A DNA stretch of 64,000 bases from Strigops habroptila (Eukaryota; Chordata; Aves; Psittaciformes; Psittacidae). The stretch is taken from the NCBI RefSeq assembly GCF_004027225.2, contig NC_044278.2:94666743-94730742 (forward strand), given 5' to 3'. A program made the position numbers and the translations under genes. Positions 24,401-35,972 of the stretch are shown piece by piece (the first letter of the stretch is position 1; every line of letters begins with the position of its first letter). The notes beneath the pieces were generated by a model. The model was not told the DNA's origin, did not search any database, and saw nothing but the letters and a program-made list of their open reading frames with translations.

Positions 24401-27400
24401 TGTCAGCATGAAATAGAAATGTGATAATAAGAAAACCTACAATAGCCCTCAGCTTATTTATGTTTAATATTTCTTACATCTCTACTTTCTTTTTCGGATT
24501 TTTGACTGCAAGTCCTTCTCCCTTCTTTCCCTCCCCCTCTTTCCCTCCTTTCCTTTCTGACACTCATTTATTTCTGGCACCAGATGCCTGTCTAATATCC
24601 TATGTTCCCAGGCTTGCCTCTCTCCTCCCCTCCTCCTTCCTTTTGCTGTGAAAGCTGAGGGCCTCAGCCTGAACACCCCTCATCCTTGTGAACAAGGGTC
24701 TGTGAAACAATTTATAGGCATGTGCCCTAGGGAAAACACATCCCCCTTTGATAAAGCACACATGTGAAGAAGGAACAGGAGTTACACGTAGAGGTGCAGG
24801 ATGCAATGCTGAAAGGTGAGGAAAGTTTCTCTACAGCCATTGCCCTACTGCCCATAAATCACAGAACTGCTCTCCACAACATTTCTTTTCATACACAAAA
24901 AAAATAAGGCACCTGTATGAGAAGTATCAGAAGACATCCAGAGAAATTAAACTTTTTCTGTCATCCCTTCAGGTCTGAGGCAGGGGACAAGCCTTTCAGG
25001 ATTTTTTCCCTTATTCCTGCCAATCCATTGAAACCAACAGCTCTCCTCACACACTGCAACAGGAGCTGGTGTCCTCTCCACTCCCTGTCGTTCACCCTCG
25101 AGCATGACCTCTTCATACTGCAAGACAAGTCACCTTCCCCATTTTTCTCTCATTCATGTCCTGCTTTTCTCATCTTCCTACACAGTTCATCTCGTGCAAA
25201 GACCTCCTGCCATGGCATTATAGACATGCATTTATGCAGGATCCTTACAGAGCACCAGCACACAATGCATCTAGTTCAACTGTCCATCATCAACATCTGG
25301 CCGTTCTGTGGGGATAGTCTCATCCTGGCAGGTCTTGGACTTGTGTCAATACCATAAGCTCCTGTTTTTCTATCACTTATAAAAATTAAATCAGATTGAA
25401 AAGATCATCAGCCTGAGGTGTTTACCAGAAGGACATATCCTTCTCCCTGCCCTCAGCTTATTACAAGCCCATCCCAGGGAGAGGGCATAACATCCCTCTC
25501 GATGATGTCCATGAAGTCACTAGGACATCCTGCAGTTCCCAGCAGCTTTATGCCAGGCTCTCCTCAGGAAACTCCCCAGGATAAGAAGCCACATTATAGC
25601 AGAAAGAAAAGGTACCCCATCTTGGAATAGAGCAGGAGGCAGCATGTCCCACACACTAGTCAGCACACCCACGGGGTAAGCCTTCCACAGGGAAAACTGT
25701 CTGAGGAAGCATTGGCTGAACTGGGCCTTTACTACCTCCACTGCAAAGCCTTACCATAGCATTTGTTCAGGCTACAAGTCATAATGCAAATGATCAAAAT
25801 GGAAAAGTTGGCAGAGCAGTGGAGCTAGCAGGGAATTATCCATCAGTACACATTAAAATTGAATGAATAGAAAAAAAGCTTCCCTCTTCCAACGAGAAAA
25901 TAATGACGAAGGTAAGATGAAAAATGAGTAAGACGAGAGAAAAGAAATTTTCAGTCCCTTTGGCAGCTCAACAGTCATAAGCCTCACATTAATTTTAGTT
26001 ATAGAGAGATGATGTATTAATTAGGTTTAGCTCAAGGCATGTGATTTTAATTAAGTATCTATTCAAACTAGGAAAACAGGAAAATGGTTTCTTTTCTTTC
26101 CTAATTCCTCAGCAAGAGCTGAATATTTTCTTATATCATTTCAAAGAATAACAAACAGTTCTTTTTAGGACTAAAGTCTGAAATCCTTAACGAGGCACGG
26201 AAATGAAATCAAAGCACAGACTTGTGTAATACACAGTTTACAAAAATTAGTCAGATATTAGACTGAGAAAACATCAGCTTGTTTAAATAGCTGTATATTT
26301 TATATCTGAGATGTGACAAAATCCCCCATGGTATTTGAAATATCACGGTGCTTTCTGTGAGCCTTCTCTTGCAGAATTGCGCAATGATTGGTGCCATATA
26401 AATGCTTCCAGGAGGATCTGACATGCTTCAGAATAGCAACCAGTCAGCCTGCCAGGTAGAAGCAGAGTTCAAATTGCCAGGATGTGACTCAGCTAGTTAG
26501 TTCCTACTGCCCTTGGCTATAAATACAAAAGCAGTGGAGTGATACATTTCAAATTCCAGATTGTAGGTGCTTGAGCTAGTCCCCTAAAATAAGTGCCAGA
26601 GCTCCCCACCTAGAGCACAGAGAAGGAGGCAGGTGTCCTCAAGTCTTCAGAGGAAAGAAGTCTGCCTGTCCACATCTGTCTTATACAGCACCGATATCAG
26701 GCAGATAATTTGGAGATCCTCAAATTAAAATATTGCTTGACCTGTGGGACTTTTCCAATTCCTTTGTGAGAGTACTTTGCTATAATCTCTGTTTGGCATA
26801 CAGAGTGGCCTGCCTGAAAAGGCTATTCCTGCCTCCATTGCTCTATCTACCTTGAGGTACTGTTAAATATCAAGTTACCTGTGGGGAGGGGAGAGGAAGG
26901 CACGTGTCTAGAGGAAAGTAATTATAGATAAGGCAATATGTGCACAAGGTACCCAAAAGCCAGACTGCTTCACAAGCTGCTCATAGTTTTTCTCATGTAA
27001 ACTAGGAAGCCTACTTTGTCCTCCTTCGATTTTACACATCACCTTGTGTGATGGAGCCAGGAATCCTACAGGGATGTCCACATGGCGTAAGTGATGAAGC
27101 CCTGAGCCTGAAATTTCACAAAAAGCTGCAGTTCACTTTTAACTTTCACACTGGCAGGAACATGCAAAAGTTTAAATAGAAAATAAATTTGCTTTCTGGT
27201 GTTCTGTTCTTGGGAGAAAAAAAAGATAAAAAACAATCTACACATAGAAAAATGACAGTCGCTGGTTAGAATAAAACTCTTTACAATGGAAGCTGAAGAC
27301 GGCTTGTACAAGGAGGCTGGGTGCAATGTCTGTGGTAAATTGCATCTTTTCATACTTTGCTTTTATTATTGTAGCCTGACATCACTTGTTTGGCCCTAAC

Positions 27401-27740
27401 CATTCATGCTTTTCAAAAGCCAGTTTGATTATTTGTGTTTATTCCAGAGTAGGAGGACTTCGGTAACGTTCATGAAAAAGAAACTAATATAGTGGCTTGA
27501 GCCTTTTGGATCACGTAATCAAACCTGTTCTTGCAAGCTGTGTGTGAAATAGACTGGCAGCTCAAGGCTTATGAAGAAGATAAATACATTTTGCCACAAC
27601 ACATCAACTGACCTTTTTCCTATGCATTTACCAGTAGGGAAGTTGTACAAAATGTTGTTGTTTTTCAGTCTTACTAAACCAGCTTACAAAGAAAGTTACA
27701 TGTTAACAATGCAGATGAGCTCTGAAACACTCTGTCTCTT

Positions 27741-27965
27741 TTCTCCAGCCATTGCAATATTGTGAATTTGGGAAGGAAGTTTCCTCCTGGAGAATGTGCA
27801 CAAGTCCATGGGCTCCTGAAGGAGCTGGTGAATGAAGTTGCTAAGCCTCTCTCCATAATATTTGAAAAGTCATGGCAGCAATATGAAGTTCCCGATGACT
27901 GGAAAAAGGTAAATATAACCCCCATTTTCAAAACGGGAACATTGGAAGACCCAGGGAACTACAGA
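27741..27965 (+). pseudogene. CR1 LINE ORF2 fragment (between endonuclease and reverse transcriptase)
   Basis: The plus strand reads LLKELVNEVAKPLSIIFEKS, WQQYEVPDDWKKVNITPIFK and GTLEDPGNYRP, the conserved segment that leads into the CR1 reverse transcriptase. This piece is free of stops for about 60 codons. Sequence after NYRP no longer matches, so the element is truncated there. Downstream to about 28.18 kb is unassigned sequence ending in an A17 run. Confidence 0.85.
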
Positions 27966-28163
27966 CCTCAGAGGAGTATGGGGACTTCCTTGGGGACACC
28001 TGAGAGAAGGAGGGCTTGTGACCTGTCCTTCAGGCAGCAAGCCAGCGAGGATACACAGGTGGGCATAGGCACCAGGGATATTCCAAAGTGCCTGGGACCA
28101 ATGGCTGGGAGTCAAAACGTGGCCACCTACTAGCATGAAAACAGGTACAAAGTGCAGATGTGA

Positions 28164-28180
28164 AAAAAAAAAAAAAAAAG
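28164..28180. repeat. A17 homopolymer
   Basis: A run of about 17 A on the plus strand, about 200 bp after the CR1 ORF2 fragment ends. It could mark the end of an unidentified retroposed segment or be a simple A-run. Confidence 0.85.
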
Positions 28181-28693
28181 ATTTAGTATTTATGTATACA
28201 TCCTGAAGAGTTGCTTTCTGAACTCAGTAGCATACAAGCATGCAGGTGCAATACCTCACTAGAGTTACAAAAGAGACTGCACGTACCTGGGATCACAGTG
28301 GGAACTCATACCTCTGTGGTTTTGCTCAAAATGTCTCAATTGCATTTCCAGTGTTTCAAAAATTGCTGTAAAACTACAGCTTCAAGAGTGCTGTTTCGAT
28401 ATGTCATCTTTCCAGAAGCAGAAAGGACCTAGCCAGCATGACAGACATCAGTATTTAGCTGATGTAAACTCAGAAGAGCTGTTCTGCACAGCAATCCGAA
28501 CTCCTAGGGTGATACTCAGAGCCAACAGCTGCAATCAGCTTCAGAGAGGATTTACACACCTACTCACAAAACCATTGTATTTGTCCTCTGGTATAATTTG
28601 CTAAGTGAGATATTTTCTGATCCATCAGCTTTGAAAAAGAAAACTTTCCAACACACAATTCACCCTTCTCTCACCACATCTGTCGAGGTTCAA

Positions 28694-28830
28694 TTATTAA
28701 AGTCATTCAAATGAAGATGCTTTATCTTTTTGATTCAGAGCAGGCTCCATTTCAAGTGCTCGCATGTACCTTCTCTTGGGGCTCTGAATCAAAAGAAGGT
28801 GAAGCATCTTCATTTGAATGACTTTAATAA
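28694..28830. repeat. Long inverted repeat (hairpin), 48- and 50-nt arms
   Basis: The left arm 28694-28741 and right arm 28781-28830 are reverse complements: 29 bp perfect (beginning TTATTAAAGTCATTCAAATG), then an asymmetric 5/7-nt bulge, then 14 bp perfect (TTTTGATTCAGAGC). The loop is 39 nt (28742-28780). No coding potential, octamer tail or clear target duplication was seen at the edges. Confidence 0.92.
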
Positions 28831-29604
28831 GATCAAAAAAGTGTGGAATTGTCATACATTGAGTTTCTCACTTTTTTTTGTTGTTCCAACAGCAACATCC
28901 TTTGGAATCATCTTGCTTGGCAATGATTCAATGCAAGGAATTGTATAGTTAGGGATGTAATTGTGCTCTGAAAAAGTTATAAGGAAGAGGAAGAAAAACA
29001 ACTTTTTTGTTTAGAATGTCTCTTTTTAAAATTATCTACTACCTACAATGAAAAATCTCTAATATAGAATAGCACAATAGTCCCAGAGATAACAGTGCTT
29101 ACCTCTTAAGTTAATCAAACCAGGAATGCTCCCTACTGAACAAGATATAGCAGAAGCGTGCATAGGATTTTGTCAATTATTTGCAGAATTGACAGGGTCA
29201 TATACTCAAACATGACCTCATTACATAGATGTCTCAGAGTTATGACAACAGATAGATTGCCTGCTATAAACAACATAATAATTCAAAACTGCTTTTTTTA
29301 CTGGGCACTGTTCATGACTGTGTAATCAAACCTGCTTCTTCACATCAGATTTGCAACAATCCTTTACTTCAGATGCACAATTTGTAAAGCATTAGGGATA
29401 CAGAATCAAATCAGCTACCTGTTCTTGAAACAGTTACCATCTATACCTGTAGCTAGTCAGACGCAATTGTCTTTCCATTTACCACACACCTCTGATCACT
29501 CTGTGGGAATAAACCAAATGAAAGGCCTGACACAAACCTGCAGCATTTTTTTTCTCTAGTAACTCAGAGAGTAGGAGTTTCACTGTAGTGATGTGCAAAA
29601 TTTT

Positions 29605-29749
29605 CAAGTAACTATAATGGCTGTCTCAGTACTTTGTGACCAACTTGAGACATTTCTTACAGCTCTGATGTCAAGCTGTCAAGCAAGTAACTGTAACGGC
29701 TGCCTCAGTACTTTGTGGCCAGCTTGAGACATTTCTTACAGCTCCAATG
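29605..29749. repeat. Two-copy direct duplication, 79-nt period
   Basis: 29605-29670 and 29684-29749 are two 66-nt copies sharing CTCAGTACTTTGTG and CTTGAGACATTTCTTACAGC with about seven substitutions, separated by 13 nt. Confidence 0.92.
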
Positions 29750-29975
29750 CAAACATTTTGCTTTAAAAGTCAGCCCCTCCAGCAGGACACAGGTAGGAAG
29801 CCAACCTGTGCAATGGAAATAGCTGCTAAACGGCAATTGTTGCTGTCCTGCACACTTATGCAGAAAAGATGACCAGTCTTGGTAGGAACAAAGAATTTTG
29901 TCTAAACAATAATCAGTGAGAGAAAAGAGTAAGAATAAGCTAAATTGTGTGTGATATGAAATCAATGTTGACCAT

Positions 29976-30040
29976 GCTTTGAGAAGGAGGTTGGACTAAA
30001 AACCCTGTGATGCCTCTTCAGCTTGCATCGCCTATGATCC
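29976..30040 (+). mobile_element. Degraded CR1 3' end
   Basis: GCTTTGAGAAGGAGGTTGGAC, a diverged middle and CCTATGATCCTAG correspond to the CR1 3' terminus, but with many changes. An old copy. Confidence 0.5.
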
Positions 30041-31239
30041 TAGTGATATCTCTGCTCAACTCGTGTGGCTACAAGGCACAGAATGAGGGAAATTCACCTC
30101 AAATCAGCTAACAGCAGCAATTCTTGCTAGGCACAGGGCTTGCCAGTGCACTTCTCCTCTGCGAATGGAGAACCAGAGGGAAATGGATGACACTAGTTAA
30201 TAGTCAGGCTATGGGAAATAACCTGGAACTGTCAGCACTTGGAATGTATCTCCAACGTGAGGTTGCATCAGGAGTTCCCTGACTGACAAAAGGGTCAAGG
30301 GAGAGTCAGGAGAGAGGGGAGACTGCCATAGGCAGTGCTTCAAACTCCGACACTGCTTGACACCTACTTATAGGTTTCCTTGTGAAGGGCAGGTGCTTCG
30401 TCTTAACATGGCACTGCTTAGTGATCTGCAGTATTGACCTTCCTGAAAAGAGGAGTGAATTGCATTTCAATCACAATGAGCTTTTAAAGGAGAAAATAAT
30501 AAGGATGCATTTATTTGAAGACAAACCATCTTCCTGAACAACAACAAGAAGGATTCCACAGAATTGGTATGGATTTACTATGGGCTTCATGCTGCTCTTC
30601 TACTTCAAGCTCCATTGTACTTGTTTAAGTTTGATCCACTGCAGAGTAAATATGTGTGTTTAAGCTAAGCAGAAATTAAAGTAATGATTCTTAAGCAACA
30701 GAATAGCTTCTGATTTGGTTTCAGGCAATCTCAGAAGGATGAACACATCTGTGAATACTGCTGGTGAGAAACCATTCAAACTGAAATAACTGAAAACAAT
30801 CTAGCCTGGCCCAAGTGTGCCACAGGTAGCCTGAGGAAACCTGCTGTAGTTTTTCTTGGAAATATTTCTGTAGAGATCTTTTGCAGCAGCCAGAATAGTT
30901 TAAAAAAATAAACTTTGAATGACTTCTCTCATTTTAGTATATCTGTCTTTGTACCTGAGCTATAAGAGATGCTCTGCTATGCCAAGACATGCTCTGCTAC
31001 GCCAGAAAATGCAGAAAGGGCACATCAGCGGGTTTCAGGAAGGATGGAAACAAACATGTGAGGCTGGGGCTCACCAAGCAATGCATGTTCCCTGTGAGTG
31101 CGAAGTGACGCACTGATTTGCAATCCTGAAGGCCTTTACAAAAAACGGTCCAAGTGAGTCACAGAAGATTAGAAAAATCTTAAGTAAAACGTCTTGTATG
31201 TTATAAAAATGCATGCATTTTTATGCACGTGGTTTTACT

Positions 31240-31334
31240 TTTTATCCCCTAATTCTCTCTCACATCCTATTGGAGGCAGAGAGTGAGCAAGTGGCTGTGT
31301 GGTGTTTAACTACCTGCCGGGTTAAACCATGACA
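31240..31334 (+). mobile_element. ERV LTR 3'-end fragment
   Basis: The plus strand ends GTGTGGTGTTTAACTACCTG then CCGGGTTAAACCATGACA. This is the inverse of the left edge of the 13.85-kb LTR, so it is the same or a sister family in the opposite orientation. Only about 95 bp of the end is recognisable. The 5' boundary is unclear. Confidence 0.6.
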
Positions 31335-31383
31335 ATGTCATTAAATCCTTGAGAAGAGAACCAGGAAAACCAATGTATGCTGA

Positions 31384-31447
31384 GTGGGTTGGAACTAGAT
31401 GATCTTAAGGTCCTTTCCAACCCTAACCGTTCTATGATTCTATGATT
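31384..31447 (+). mobile_element. CR1 LINE 3' end with octamer tail
   Basis: GTGGGTTGGAACTAGATGAT, AAGGTCCTTTCCAACCC and TTCTATGATTCTATGATT form a clear CR1 terminus of about 64 bp. It lies 50 bp right of the LTR end at 31334. Confidence 0.88.
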
Positions 31448-32159
31448 GCCAGTAGCAGCTGTATTGCTCAAGAACCGGGAAACCAGTGTGCACCTCTGCA
31501 ACCGTCTCTCCTATCCCACCTTGTGGAACTGAGATGCTGCCAGCAACTGAAAGTGTAAAGGGTGTAGCAGGGTTATCTCAAGAAGACAGCTGCAGTGGAA
31601 AGCGTATTAGGCTTGCAGAAATTTGAGGAATATGAGTTCAGACCATTGAACTCATTTGGATGCACACTTAGCAGTATCAATGGATGCATCAATCAACATG
31701 CTTTGTCACCACAGGCAACAGACAGAAAGCTGGAAAAGAACTTTGGTCTTATATTTTCTTAGCTGCCTTGCTTCCTGTTCTTCTTCTGGATTATTATTAG
31801 ATTTATGTTAGGAAAGTCCATTTTAAGTGTGGGTTGCCTAGGCAGTCCAATCTGGCCTTGAACTGGTCTGTAGCAATCAGTTCACAAGTGAGGTGGGGAC
31901 CTCATGAGGAGATTCTTTTCTAGTATCTTTTTCCAGCATCTTTTTGAAAAGATGTTGATTCTAGAATGGTACCTGGGATTCCAGTGTGGGTCCAACTGGA
32001 TTTGCTGGTCAAACGACATCTCCAGTTCTCATCGCTTCACTTGCCCACAAAGCACAATGGCTTAAAGCCAGGTTGTTCCTTTCCTAGAACAAACTGAAAT
32101 ATTCTTGAAGTGTTCCTTTTATTTTTTAATAGTATTCACTATGCTACTCTGGTAACCTT

Positions 32160-32160
<1 letters not shown>

Positions 32161-32185
<25 letters not shown>
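32161..32185. repeat. A25 homopolymer
   Basis: 25 A on the plus strand. The 400 bp before it was checked for a polyadenylation hexamer and a recognisable transcript and neither was seen. No target duplication was identified, so it is treated as a simple repeat. Confidence 0.9.
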
Positions 32186-32190
<5 letters not shown>

Positions 32191-35100
32191 TTAAAACCAG
32201 TCAGCATGTACTGCAAAGCAACATTTCAAAATGACAACAGTCTGTAAAGGCTGAGCATAGGATCTTGTGGACTCTTCCACCCCATCCTTAATCAGGGTCA
32301 AATCTTTACATCTGGCTGCACTAACATCTGTCTTTTTTTTTTCCTTTTCCTTAAAGACAGTCTGTAAAAGCACTCCATTTCCTCCTCCTCTCTTCAGCAG
32401 TGTTTTAGAACAAGTTGTAGCCTGGTGCAGCTTTATAGAGCAGCAGTTTTAGTGAGAAGTTTTACAAGAGATGGAAACCATGAGCTCTTTCCACTTTTCA
32501 TTTCCTTATTTGGAGAGTCAAAAGTCTTGCTGTAAAATACAAAGAAAACAACAATTCAGTAGAATTTAACCTTGTGCCATCATGGGTGGGAAAAGGAAAG
32601 AATAACAAAAGTCACCAGGGTGAAGAAATATACAGTGTTTTTATAAAACAAACAAACCAACAACAGGAAAAAATATAAACCTCGGAACAGTTTTAAAGGA
32701 AAAAGAACTTTCAGATGTGCGTGGGTCCAAAGAAACCAAAGACACATATACAGTTACATGTCAGCCTGTTTGTAGCCATAAGAGCACAAAGTCAACATGA
32801 AGCAAATAACACCAGAAACTAATTTCAGGATACACTTCATTTCTTCAAGCACCCATTGCTGCCCTAAGGGAGAACAGGCAGGGAACATTCAGTAGCATCC
32901 TGGGGAAGTTGTGATAAATAACACAGCAAAGGCAGCCCTGTGCAGGCTGCCTAGGCTGCCTTTTACCCCTCCTGTTTACCTGTGTAGTGCTAGTATTTAA
33001 TCATGAAATTTTATGAGGTTTTTTTGCCTTAGGACACTCACTCACTGCACAACCTGCAGCAAGTCAACATGTTCTCTTCTTGTTACTCAGTTTACTCCTT
33101 GACACATAGGGCAGTATTTAAGCCCGGCTCTGACCATCAAAATGTTTGTATGGATCAATCAACCTCACATTGATTTCTTCACACAAAACTCCCTTGCGTC
33201 AAGGGAGCTTTTTCCCATTTCACAGGTGGGAAGAGAAAAGCCAAAATGCAGAGGGATATTTGCAAATTCTAAGTCCTTAGGCTGGGAGATCCAGAGTTGC
33301 ATCTTTGAGTTGTCTGGTATTAAATAGCACTTAGCATGCACAGTCTGAAAAAGAAAAAACATCTCCCTGTGACCAAAGTTTCAGCTTTTAGCATGCAGGT
33401 TCTGAGTCACAGTTCAGCTATCCAGAAAATAAGGACCATGAGAACAGGGAAATGTTTGACTGAAAAATATTCATGTGTTGTGTCTATGGCAGAGGCAGGG
33501 GCAGGATCCAGCTCTCTGAGGAAGCACTGGGGCTCTTGCTGCACGCTCCCGGCTTTGCCCATTGCACACCAGCCAACATCTCCCGCAAAATGCAGACTAT
33601 AGTGCTGTCCTTATGGGCTTTTCAGAAAGCATTGGAGAGAATCTATCATCAAGGTTTTATATGTGAAATCCTGGAAAATACATATAAACCATTCCCAGAT
33701 GACTTTCAATGAAGGTGAATATAGAGTTCCCTGGTAGAATTAACATTTAATGTGCAGATAAAACAAAAATGGGGAAACACTTCTCTTAATATTTGGAAAA
33801 CACGAAAATAATTTGCAATAATTCTACCTGGGTTCCTCATTTAGCATTAGCCTTAACCAGTGTTACACAAACAGATGGGGTTGGCATAACACCTGCATTT
33901 CTTTTCTTTTGCAGGCAAATAAATCCTCTGTCGTTCAGTGGTGACTGCTCAGTTCTTAGAGCGAGACTATGTCCCCTGGACTGTTTAAAGCTGGAAAGGA
34001 TCTTCATGTCCATCCTGAAGACACTTCAAAGGCCTCTGAGCACACAGGGCACACAGGCATTTGGCACCTCCATGTCCAGCAGACTCCCGGTGCTCGAGTT
34101 AAAATGAACGTGGCAAGTGGTTACACTTCTGCAACAACCCAAAATTTTAGTCTTGCCTTGGCACCTGAGGAACAGGGGAGGTTCTGCCTGGACCTTTGTG
34201 CAGTTTTAAGCTGTGCACATATCCTGGGATTTGCATGCTTTGTAGGTGACTTGTTTGTTCATCCATTTGTGTGAATAATACATGAGTGAATGACACTTGA
34301 GGCTCCCTCTGCCATAATGAGAATATGTCCATTATAACCTGCTGATTGATTCTTGAATTTCAGCCTGGCAACCCAAACAAACAAGGTAAACACTGCAAAA
34401 ACAAAGCCAGAGATTATCAACTGGCACTACGCCACTGCCTGCCTCCCCAAAACAGTGTGGCGTTTACGATTATCGCTGCAATTCTCTCTCAAAGCCCCCA
34501 TCCTGAGTTACTAGGTAGACTTTTGAATACTTCTAGTGATGCCTTATTATTCACAGAATTAATTACTAAATAGCATCCTCAGATGCCACTGTATGAACTT
34601 TGCATCTAAAATCATTCATTTATTCAGTCCATCAGCCCACTCAGGTACGTGACATCACCTCTCTTCCCATGTTTACAACAAGAGAGACACAGGAGAGTTA
34701 CTTTGAACTGTCAGCCTTGGATATCCGTGGCTGCTGTAGAGTCCTAATGTGAAAGCAGGGAATTGTATAATTCATGACCATGTGCTGCCTCCATTTGGAA
34801 TTTTCTCCCGAGGACACTACTCAAACAATACAAAAGGCAAAGCATTTGCTATTGCAAGAGCCTCATCTCCAGGCTGTATGCAGAAGGTGCAGATCTTCCT
34901 CACCCTCCAGCAAAGCCATCGTGAGGAATGAAGACAGAGAAGCTGAGAGTGCTCAGGTCCTTCAGTGAGCCACCTGCACCACGAGCCTTTTGTCCAAACA
35001 GAAAGTTTCTAGCCGTGCGATGTAGCTTTTCTGGTCACTCCACACTGACTGCATTCTGTGGCAGGGTTGGCATCCAAAGCTGCACATTGTAAATCAAGCC

Positions 35101-35834
35101 ATGGTACATGGCCAGTAAATGAAAAATATCACTGTGAGTAATGGATCAGTGAGCCCAGCACGCTGCAAACTAAACATGGTTTTACAACCCCTTTGAGTTG
35201 TCATTGTGTAATAAGTCTCTGTTTTGAAGGCATGGTCACGCAAATTCTTTCAAGCACAAGATGCTGAGAAGCCCTGGGCATTATATCAGTGTGTCTTTAG
35301 CTACATTTATCTTACCTTTCAGTGACTGATGTTCTAGCTGTGTAAGTGCTCAAAGCAGGCCAGTGTATAGCTGCATGGTCTACCACCACTTCCTTGTATT
35401 ACCCACAGCCAGGCTGCTGCTTTTCAGGCAAATATTCCTGCCATGGGATGTGGCTGGTGCTCTCTGCTCAGAGGGAGCCCAGTACTCAAGGAAGACAAGA
35501 GCTGCCTTGTACATGGGAGCCTTGCAAGCCTGAGCAACTGGCAAAGGGCACAGGGACTGCAGCTCCTGCTCCTTCCTGAGGTACCTGCATCAGGGTCAAT
35601 GCCTGCCAGCAGCTGTCAGCAGGATCTTCCTCCTGTGCAAGGGTCCAGCTCGCAGTCATGCAAGGCAACAGCTCCTGCTCAGACTCATGGCAGCTCCTGA
35701 GCCAAACCCTCATTCCAGCACTGTACTCTGTTCCATATTCTGAGGCTTAGTCACCCTGTCCTATCCCCTCAGGACTGACAGCCCTCAGGTTTTGGGTTAA
35801 ACATCCTGATGGATGTAGATGTTGAGGAACATCT

Positions 35835-35972
35835 GGACCTGGTTGAGAATACAGGACAGAGGAGACTTCCTGAATGCACCTTCTGTCTCCTGCTATCACA
35901 GGTGGACCTGGTTGAGAACACAGCACAGAAGAGGTCTCCTGAATGTACTTTCTGTCTCCTGCTATCACAGGT
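35835..35972. repeat. Head-to-tail duplication, 69-nt unit
   Basis: 35835-35903 and 35904-35972 are adjacent 69-nt copies, each starting GGACCTGGTTGAGAA and ending CTCCTGCTATCACAGGT, with about nine differences. The unit length is a multiple of three, so it keeps frames open in both directions, but no gene was recognised. Confidence 0.93.

Larger units (their letters stand above)
18131..27740. other. Intergenic sequence, only one CR1 tail and simple repeats seen
   Basis: Holds the CR1 tail at 20241, a (TTTA)n and a pyrimidine-rich tract at about 24.48-24.63 kb. The longest open frame (24917-25357 plus, 146 codons) is low in recognisable features and rich in Ser/His/Pro/Leu as expected from chance. 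No gene called. Confidence 0.55.
28181..31239. other. Intergenic sequence with hairpin and duplication, no gene
   Basis: Contains the long inverted repeat (28694-28830), the 79-nt-period duplication (29605-29749) and an old CR1 tail (29976). The rest is unique AT-rich DNA. Confidence 0.6.

Noticed and set aside
24917..25357. 146-codon open frame on the plus strand
   Set aside because: No domain, low-information Ser/His/Pro/Leu-rich sequence, no supporting signals.
32161..32185. Poly(A) tail of a processed pseudogene
   Set aside because: No AATAAA hexamer, recognisable coding remnant or matching target duplication next to the A-run.
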